A stretch of DNA of 6,023 nt. It comes from Opacimonas sp964559075 (lineage in GTDB: Bacteria > Pseudomonadota > Gammaproteobacteria > Enterobacterales > Alteromonadaceae). The DNA is taken from the NCBI GenBank assembly GCA_964559075.1, contig CAZLGJ010000142.1, forward strand, positions 1-6,023, written 5' to 3'. A program made the position numbers and the translations under genes. This document shows, one piece after another, positions 1 to 3,732 of the stretch. Under the pieces are notes generated by a model that was not told the origin of the DNA, did not search any database, and saw only the letters and a list, made by a program, of their open reading frames with translations. Each line of letters begins with the position of its first letter. Positions within the stretch are counted from its first letter, which is position 1.

Positions 1-48
1 TGTTTTTGAGAGAGAATATTGATTGGTGAAATGTTCTTTTAAGTGCAT
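1..48 (-). CDS. cas12a: Cas12a (Cpf1) type V-A CRISPR effector nuclease, first 16 codons only
   Basis: An ATG at 48-46 opens a frame that stays open to the left edge and encodes MHLKEHFTNQYSLSKT. The pattern F-T-x-x-Y-x-L-S-K-T just after the start is the N-terminal signature of Cas12a: as I recall them, the Lachnospiraceae protein has FTNCYSLSKT, the Francisella protein FVNKYSLSKT and the Moraxella bovoculi protein FTHLYPLSKT. Cas12a is an RNA-guided, single-RuvC DNA endonuclease of about 1,200-1,300 residues that also processes its own crRNA, so more than 98% of the gene lies outside the window. An AAGGA ribosome binding site 8 nt upstream supports this start. It sits 93 bp downstream of, and parallel to, a WYL regulator gene. 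Only 16 residues are visible, so whether the gene is intact, and the position of any array or of cas4, cas1 and cas2, cannot be judged. Confidence 0.8.
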   Translation of the reverse strand, partial: MHLKEHFTNQYSLSKT

Positions 49-141
49 GATCGATTTCCTTATTGACTTAATTTAACTTAAGCGAATATATTTCAGAAAT
101 CAACTACTGTGTGTTTTTACAGTGGCAATTTAAAACGGGTA
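49..141 (-). promoter_or_regulatory. Spacer between the WYL regulator and cas12a, with a possible weak promoter
   Basis: This AT-rich 93-bp gap contains no convincing intrinsic terminator on the minus strand, so read-through from the regulator gene into cas12a is possible. Two inverted repeats are visible: ACTGT (106-110) with ACAGT (119-123), and CTTAA (67-71) with TTAAG (78-82). A TATATT hexamer on the minus strand (complement of 85-90) matches a sigma-70 -10 box at 5 of 6 positions. At 17 bp spacing the -35 position holds only CACACA, a poor match. If that promoter is used, the ACTGT/ACAGT repeat would overlap its -35 region and could be an operator. This is inference from position only. 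Confidence 0.3.
57..61 (-). promoter_or_regulatory. Ribosome binding site of the cas12a start
   Basis: On the minus strand AAGGA lies 8 nt before the ATG at 48. This is a good Shine-Dalgarno match at normal spacing. It is what makes the short frame at the window edge credible as a real gene start. Confidence 0.7.
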
Positions 142-987
142 TCACCAAAGATATTTTTTGATATCTGCTAAGCACTTAGTGGTAAGACAAATTTGCTGTG
201 CTTTTGCATCTTGATGGTACTGGTTGAGACCTAGTCGCATTATCAAGTAATTAACCATGGCCACTCGACATTTTATGCGAAGCTTGCCGTCTTCCATACC
301 GTATTCTTTTTCGATGCAGTATTTCTGTATCTCAGGTAAGCGTGGGTCTGCTTGGATAGTGACTTCTATATCAGTATTCCAATCAACGTCTTTTGATTTA
401 TCTACTTGATTATCCAGTCTATTTTCTACAGTTACTTCATTCATAAACCGAGCAAGATTAAAATCTTTAAACTGGCTATCACCTTCATCATAGGCTCTGA
501 CATGCCATCGAATCCCGTCATAGACCAGTGAATGTGGTTGGATGATTCGACCTATATCAATAGATTGTGCGTTCAATGACAAGTAATCAACATCAAGTCG
601 TTGCTTTAATTCACAAGCAATGATGATTTTACTCACGATGTTAGGGTTCAAATTACGTTGTGGAGGGGTAACAAAATAGGTGACACTGTGATTATGATCA
701 GTTGTAAGTTGCCCCTGTTCAAAAAAACTATCTTGGTCAATAAATCTTGCAACATTTAACAATGATGGGGTTTTATCGAATATGTTTGCGTTCAAATTTG
801 CCCGAAAGACCTTTGCAGTCGAATCATAAATGAGCTTTTGCGGAAATGTTTCTTTGTATTTTTTGATGAAGCGTTTTGCAGAGTCATTACTTACCTTGAG
901 GACTTTAGCAAGATAAGTAGAGTTAATTTCACCGCGCCAATAAACAAAAGAATCAATCAAGACCAATACTTCCACATCCTTATACAT
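142..987 (-). CDS. WYL-domain transcriptional regulator of the CapW/BrxR type
   Basis: This 281-residue protein is probably a cytoplasmic, dimeric DNA-binding repressor. Residues about 1-70 look like a winged helix-turn-helix, with LAKVLKVSNDSAKRFIKKY at 26-44 as helix-turn-helix and KLIYDSTAKVF at 51-61 as wing. The linker carries FVTPPQRNLNP (105-115), a pattern I associate with the CapW/BrxR group. The WYL domain covers about 115-185, with VDYLSLNA (133-140) and PHSLVYDGIRWHVRAYD (151-167); the family's W-Y-L triad is replaced by W-H-V, as expected in this group. Residues about 205-281 fit the C-terminal WCX dimerisation extension. CapW and BrxR regulate CBASS and BREX anti-phage operons. 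Here the gene lies directly upstream of cas12a on the same strand, so control of a type V-A CRISPR locus is the natural inference. The start is fixed by AAGGAG 7 nt upstream. The gene is visibly more AT-rich than the thyA-ptsP block, suggesting transfer. The ligand is unknown. Confidence 0.85.
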   Translation of the reverse strand: MYKDVEVLVLIDSFVYWRGEINSTYLAKVLKVSNDSAKRFIKKYKETFPQKLIYDSTAKVFRANLNANIFDKTPSLLNVARFIDQDSFFEQGQLTTDHNHSVTYFVTPPQRNLNPNIVSKIIIACELKQRLDVDYLSLNAQSIDIGRIIQPHSLVYDGIRWHVRAYDEGDSQFKDFNLARFMNEVTVENRLDNQVDKSKDVDWNTDIEVTIQADPRLPEIQKYCIEKEYGMEDGKLRIKCRVAMVNYLIMRLGLNQYHQDAKAQQICLTTKCLADIKKYLW

Positions 988-991
988 GTTA

Positions 992-1111
992 TTACTCCTT
1001 GTTCAAGTATCTTACAGTAAGCATCCTGTGAATATTGAATGACTCCCTTTTGAGGGACTGCTTAGTACTTTTCCCACTTCTTCTTTTATAAACATCTGTT
1101 TTTTTAGCCAT
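992..1111 (-). CDS. Possible small basic protein of 39 residues, unknown
   Basis: A short frame starts at ATG 1111-1109 (MAKKTDVYKRRSGKST at the N terminus) and ends at tandem TAA codons, four bases before the ATG of the WYL regulator. The product would be strongly basic, rich in Lys and Arg throughout, with no membrane segment or motif that I recognise. For: the lysine-rich start, the tight placement before the regulator, and a position downstream of the candidate promoter at 1164-1193. Against: no Shine-Dalgarno sequence at usable distance (the nearest AAGG is about 21 nt away), a length easily reached by chance in AT-rich DNA, and an overlapping 58-codon open frame on the same strand. It could be a leader peptide, a real small protein or noise; I make no functional claim. 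Confidence 0.25.
   Translation of the reverse strand: MAKKTDVYKRRSGKSTKQSLKRESFNIHRMLTVRYLNKE
995..1000 (-). promoter_or_regulatory. Ribosome binding site of the WYL regulator
   Basis: The minus strand reads AAGGAG followed by TAATAAC and then ATG at 987, a consensus Shine-Dalgarno sequence at 7 nt spacing. It fixes the regulator start. The two TAA triplets after it also end the small upstream frame at 1111-992, so the two could be translationally coupled if that frame is used. Confidence 0.8.
1011..1021. repeat. Short palindrome upstream of the WYL regulator
   Basis: CTTAC and GTAAG flank a single central base, forming an 11-bp palindrome about 24 bp before the regulator start codon and next to its ribosome binding site. 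The 7-mer TTACAGT inside it (1012-1018) also occurs at 117-123, in the gap before cas12a. It could be a half-site or operator for the WYL protein, but it is short enough to be chance. Confidence 0.3.
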
Positions 1112-1121
1112 TTTAGTTGTT

Positions 1122-1184
1122 CTAACTTAGTACCTTTTTGACTCCAACTTGGTACCAAATGCAATATTAGATCAACTAAGTTAG
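1122..1184. repeat. 10-bp perfect inverted repeat, 43 bp apart
   Basis: CTAACTTAGT at 1122-1131 is the exact reverse complement of ACTAAGTTAG at 1175-1184. The right arm forms the core of the larger palindrome at 1167-1192. Two related sites separated by about five helical turns centre to centre (53 bp) would suit cooperative binding or looping by a dimeric regulator. The region is AT-rich, so some of this similarity may be accidental. Confidence 0.4.
1124..1156. repeat. Two 11-bp direct repeats at 22-bp spacing
   Basis: AACTTAGTACC (1124-1134) and AACTTGGTACC (1146-1156) differ at one position and are offset by 22 bp, about two helical turns. Related GTAC-centred words occur at 1061-1070 (CTTAGTACTT) and 1211-1220 (AGAGGTACTT). 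Together with the nearby palindrome they make this spacer look like a binding region for a regulatory protein rather than neutral filler. No protein is known from the sequence to bind them. Confidence 0.4.
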
Positions 1185-1193
1185 TGATCTAAA
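1164..1193 (-). promoter_or_regulatory. Candidate promoter with an embedded palindromic operator
   Basis: A near-perfect palindrome spans 1167-1192. Its outer arms are TTAGATCA (1167-1174) and TGATCTAA (1185-1192), and its inner arms are CTAA (1176-1179) and TTAG (1181-1184), with one unpaired A at 1175. Read on the minus strand it coincides with a possible sigma-70 promoter: TTTAGA (4 of 6 match to the -35 box), an 18-bp spacer, then TAATAT (4 of 6 match to the -10 box). Transcription would start near 1157 and run into the small frame and the WYL regulator. An operator lying between -35 and -10 is classic for repression, so autoregulation by the WYL protein is the likely reading. The palindrome is seen directly; promoter and binding are inferred. 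Confidence 0.4.
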
Positions 1194-1225
1194 GACTTGG
1201 GTCAATGTTGAGAGGTACTTCAGTC

Positions 1226-1244
1226 AAAAAAGTAGAATTTTCTA
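1226..1244 (-). terminator. Weak terminator-like hairpin after thyA
   Basis: Just past the thyA stop on the minus strand, TAGAA and TTCTA form a short AT-only stem (1233-1244), followed after one base by six T residues (complement of 1226-1231). The geometry resembles an intrinsic terminator, but the stem is very weak, with at most five pairs and a loop of 2-4 nt. It is the only candidate for ending the thyA transcript in the spacer. Confidence 0.2.
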
Positions 1245-1256
1245 TAAACGTCCCAA

Positions 1257-2114
1257 TTACACCGCAAACGGATACGAAATGCCCTCGTGACACTCATAGC
1301 CTTCAATCGAGAAGTCATCGCGCGTGACCCAAGTTTCGATGTCTTCAAGCGATTTAATGTCAGGATTGATAATCAGCTTAGGTGCGGGGAATGGCTCGCG
1401 TTTGAGCTGCACATCGCGCATTAATTCTAGCTGGTCCTCGTAGATGTGAGCATTTACTATCTTGTGATAGGCCTTGCCTGGCTGATGGCCGGTGATCTGC
1501 GCCATGAGAGCCAAGAGTACATAGACCTGTACTTGGTTAAAATTGACGCCAAGCGGCACATCGGCACTGCGCTGGATACTGTTGAGGTAGAGCTTACCGC
1601 CAAGCAGTGAAAAATGATGCGTGTGCATACACGGACGCAAACAACCCATGTCAAATTCGCCAGGGTTATAAAAGGTGAGGATCTCACCGCGATCATCCAC
1701 GCCACTCGACAAGTCATCAACGATTTTGCGCAGCTGATCCAGCGTTGAGCCGTCAGGCTTTTGCCAGCGACGACCCTGCACACCATAAACGCGCCCCATA
1801 TCGTCTTCGCCTTGGCGATGGGGATTGTTGAGCCATGCTTCGTTCTCATTGGCGTTGGCATTCCAAGTGTTACAACCAATCGCGCGAAAATCGGCAGCGT
1901 TATCATAGCCGCGCAAATAGCCAAGTAGCTCCGCAATGGCGGCTTTATAAAAACTTTTGCGCGTGGTGCACAATGGAAAGACGTTATTGGCGACATCGTA
2001 TTCGAGATCCGCGTTGATTAAGGTCAAGCAGCGCTTCCCAGTGCGTTCGTTGGCAACCCACTCGCCTTCATCAATAATGCGTTGACACAAATCTTCGTAC
2101 TGCCGGTAAATCAT
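1257..2114 (-). CDS. thyA: Thymidylate synthase (long, Vibrio-like form)
   Basis: This cytoplasmic enzyme converts dUMP and 5,10-methylene-tetrahydrofolate to dTMP and dihydrofolate, the de novo source of thymine. The catalytic cysteine is Cys162 in MGCLRPCMHTHHF (156-168). QRSADVPLG (181-189) gives the phosphate-binding Arg182 and Asp185; Asn193, His223 and Tyr225 align with E. coli Asn177, His207 and Tyr209, and Glu62 with Glu58. At 285 residues it is longer than the 264-residue E. coli enzyme and closely resembles the 283-residue Vibrio cholerae type, with GEDDMGRVYGVQGR (102-115) shared. The second arginine of the E. coli Arg126-Arg127 pair is Gly143 here. Its ATG overlaps the lgt stop (ATGA), and AGAGG lies 7 nt upstream. 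No folA follows within the window, although thyA and folA are often adjacent in related bacteria. Confidence 0.97.
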   Translation of the reverse strand: MIYRQYEDLCQRIIDEGEWVANERTGKRCLTLINADLEYDVANNVFPLCTTRKSFYKAAIAELLGYLRGYDNAADFRAIGCNTWNANANENEAWLNNPHRQGEDDMGRVYGVQGRRWQKPDGSTLDQLRKIVDDLSSGVDDRGEILTFYNPGEFDMGCLRPCMHTHHFSLLGGKLYLNSIQRSADVPLGVNFNQVQVYVLLALMAQITGHQPGKAYHKIVNAHIYEDQLELMRDVQLKREPFPAPKLIINPDIKSLEDIETWVTRDDFSIEGYECHEGISYPFAV

Positions 2115-2911
2115 GCGGTAACCTCTTTTTTATTCTTTTTGTAAGCATACACGATAAGCCCTAGTCCAAGCAAAATCATCGGTATGCTAAGCATTTGTCC
2201 TTGCGATAACCCAAGCGTGTTGAGACCAAGGTGCGCATCAGGCTGTCTCGCAAACTCAACAATAAAGCGAAAGGTACCATAGCCAACCAAAAACAACCCG
2301 CCGACTGCGCCGGTTGGGCGTGGTTTGCGAGAGTACAGCCACAATATGGCAAAGAGCGCCATGCCTTCTAGCGCAAACTGATACAGCTGCGAGGGATGAC
2401 GCGGTTCTGGCCCGGCGCTGGGGAAAATAATCGCCCACGGCACGTCCGTCACCCGGCCCCATAATTCGCCGTTGATAAAATTACCAATACGCCCAGCCGC
2501 TAGTCCAAGTGGGACAATGGGCGCGACAAAATCGCCCACTGTCAAAAAGCTCACGCCTTTTTTGCGTGCAAACAACCACAGCGCGGCTAAAACGCCAAGC
2601 AAACCTCCGTGAAACGCCATACCGCCGGTCCAGATTTTGAATAGATAAAGCGGGTCGGCCAAAAATGAAGAAAACTGATAAAACAGCACATAACCAAGAC
2701 GACCACCGACGACCACGCCAATAAAGCCCCAAAACAATAAGTCGCTCAAGTCTTCTTCTGACCAGCCAACTCTTTTTAAACGCGTCTTTGCCAAGAAGTA
2801 AGCGGCAGCAAACCCCACCAAATACATCAATCCGTACCAGCGCACCGCGACTGGACCAATGCTGAAAATCACCGGATCAATCTGGCTAAATACCCAATAC
2901 TGCGAGTCCAT
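2111..2911 (-). CDS. lgt: Phosphatidylglycerol-prolipoprotein diacylglyceryl transferase
   Basis: This inner-membrane enzyme moves a diacylglyceryl group from phosphatidylglycerol to the lipobox cysteine of prolipoproteins, the first step of lipoprotein maturation. The Lgt signature GRIGNFINGELWGRV is at 140-154. Residues equivalent to E. coli Tyr26, His103, Arg143, Asn146, Glu151, Gly154, Tyr235 and Arg239 are all present, as Tyr26, His101, Arg141, Asn144, Glu149, Gly152, Tyr211 and Arg215. Other landmarks are IFSIGPVAVRWYGLMYLVGF (15-34), GGMAFHGGLLG (96-106) and VEFARQPDAH (218-227). Hydrophobic segments run throughout. At 266 residues it is shorter than the 291-residue E. coli protein because the loop before RHPSQLY (171-177) is reduced. 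The ATG directly abuts the stop of the permease gene, with AGGAG 5 nt upstream inside that gene, so the two are probably coupled. All key residues are intact. Confidence 0.97.
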   Translation of the reverse strand: MDSQYWVFSQIDPVIFSIGPVAVRWYGLMYLVGFAAAYFLAKTRLKRVGWSEEDLSDLLFWGFIGVVVGGRLGYVLFYQFSSFLADPLYLFKIWTGGMAFHGGLLGVLAALWLFARKKGVSFLTVGDFVAPIVPLGLAAGRIGNFINGELWGRVTDVPWAIIFPSAGPEPRHPSQLYQFALEGMALFAILWLYSRKPRPTGAVGGLFLVGYGTFRFIVEFARQPDAHLGLNTLGLSQGQMLSIPMILLGLGLIVYAYKKNKKEVTA

Positions 2912-3721
2912 CTAGGCTCCTAAATCATATAACATGCGAATACTGACAATGACCAAAAACACGGCAAAAATCCGCTTGAGTTTGGCCGTGTCCATTTGCT
3001 GGCCCCATTTAGCACCCAGTGGCGCGGTCAACACTGAGCTAAGCACTATGCCAATACTGGCAGGCAAATAGACATACCCCAGCGAATAGGGCGGTAAGCC
3101 TGGCACTGACCAGCCGGTATAGACAAAATTAGCTGTCCCAAAGACCGCAATCACCAGCCCTGCCACCGCCGCGCAACCAATCGCTTTGCGTAAATCCACA
3201 CAAAATAGCACCAATGCTGGTACCAGTAACGCCCCGCCACCAATGCCCATTAAGGCCGATAAAAAGCCGACAATCAGCCCCGTAATCAATAAAATTGTTG
3301 GCGTGTAGCTGATGTTACTGCTGGATTTTTTGCCAAAGACCATATTGGCCGCCACCAAAATCACCAGCGCTGCAAATAACCCCTTTAAGACTCGTCCGTC
3401 CATCACGCTGGCGGCTTGCGCGCCTAAACTGGCCCCAACCGCAATGCCCAAAGCACAGTAGAGCACGATGGTCTTATCCACATTGCCCAAGCGATAGTGG
3501 GCGCGGGATGAGGACAAGCCGGTCAATATAATGGTAGATAACGATGTCGCAATCGCGATGGTAATGGTGAGAAACGGTGATAAGCCCAAAAAGTGACTGA
3601 GCATGTAAGTCAGCGCGGGCACAATGACCAACCCCCCACCAATGCCTAGTAGACCTGCTAGTACACCGACGACTGCGCCAATGCCGACGCAAATCACTAA
3701 AATAACTAATTCTATTGGCAT
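2912..3721 (-). CDS. TauE/SafE (TSUP) family membrane permease
   Basis: This is a predicted inner-membrane transporter of the TauE/SafE/DUF81 family, whose characterised members move sulfite, sulfoacetate or other small sulfur or organic anions; the substrate here cannot be read from sequence. The 269 residues show the expected internal duplication: LLGIGGGLVIVPAL (24-37) in the first half and ALMGIGGGALLVPAL (156-170) in the second, each starting a four-helix unit, for about eight membrane spans in total. A polar segment at 130-140 separates the halves. The gene starts 11 bp after the ptsP stop and ends flush with the lgt start, so it is clearly part of this operon, though no functional link to its neighbours is evident. 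The ribosome binding site is weak, so translation may depend on coupling to ptsP. Confidence 0.92.
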   Translation of the reverse strand: MPIELVILVICVGIGAVVGVLAGLLGIGGGLVIVPALTYMLSHFLGLSPFLTITIAIATSLSTIILTGLSSSRAHYRLGNVDKTIVLYCALGIAVGASLGAQAASVMDGRVLKGLFAALVILVAANMVFGKKSSSNISYTPTILLITGLIVGFLSALMGIGGGALLVPALVLFCVDLRKAIGCAAVAGLVIAVFGTANFVYTGWSVPGLPPYSLGYVYLPASIGIVLSSVLTAPLGAKWGQQMDTAKLKRIFAVFLVIVSIRMLYDLGA

Positions 3722-3732
3722 ATTAGACTCGA

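Noticed and set aside
49..141. A stronger sigma-70 promoter TTGATT with TAAGTT at 17 bp before cas12a
   Set aside because: The -10 match is only 3 of 6, too weak to annotate as a separate promoter. The TATATT alternative is mentioned with low confidence instead.
838..1020. A plus-strand frame of 60 codons across the start of the WYL gene
   Set aside because: It lies mostly antisense to a well-supported gene with a consensus ribosome binding site, and the product shows no recognisable features.
1044..1057. Hairpin TCCCT - TTTG - AGGGA
   Set aside because: The stem is only five pairs and no T-run follows on either strand, so it does not qualify as a terminator. It may be chance.
1012..1188. 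A 58-codon stop-free stretch on the minus strand in the spacer after thyA
   Set aside because: It has no good start codon or ribosome binding site, overlaps another small frame, and its length is unremarkable for this composition. The residues resemble no family I know.
1231..1237. TTCTACT on the minus strand, similar to part of a Cas12a direct repeat
   Set aside because: The pairing GTAGA half is missing and there is no repeated unit or spacer structure, so this is not a CRISPR repeat. No array is visible in the window.
1561..1563. Ala184 in ThyA where E. coli and Vibrio have cysteine (QRSCD)
   Set aside because: That cysteine is not the catalytic one; Cys162 is present, so there is no reason to suspect an inactive enzyme.
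1457..1996. A 179-codon frame on the same strand inside thyA, in another frame
   Set aside because: It is fully contained in thyA, which has complete catalytic residues and family-length agreement, so it is a shadow frame.
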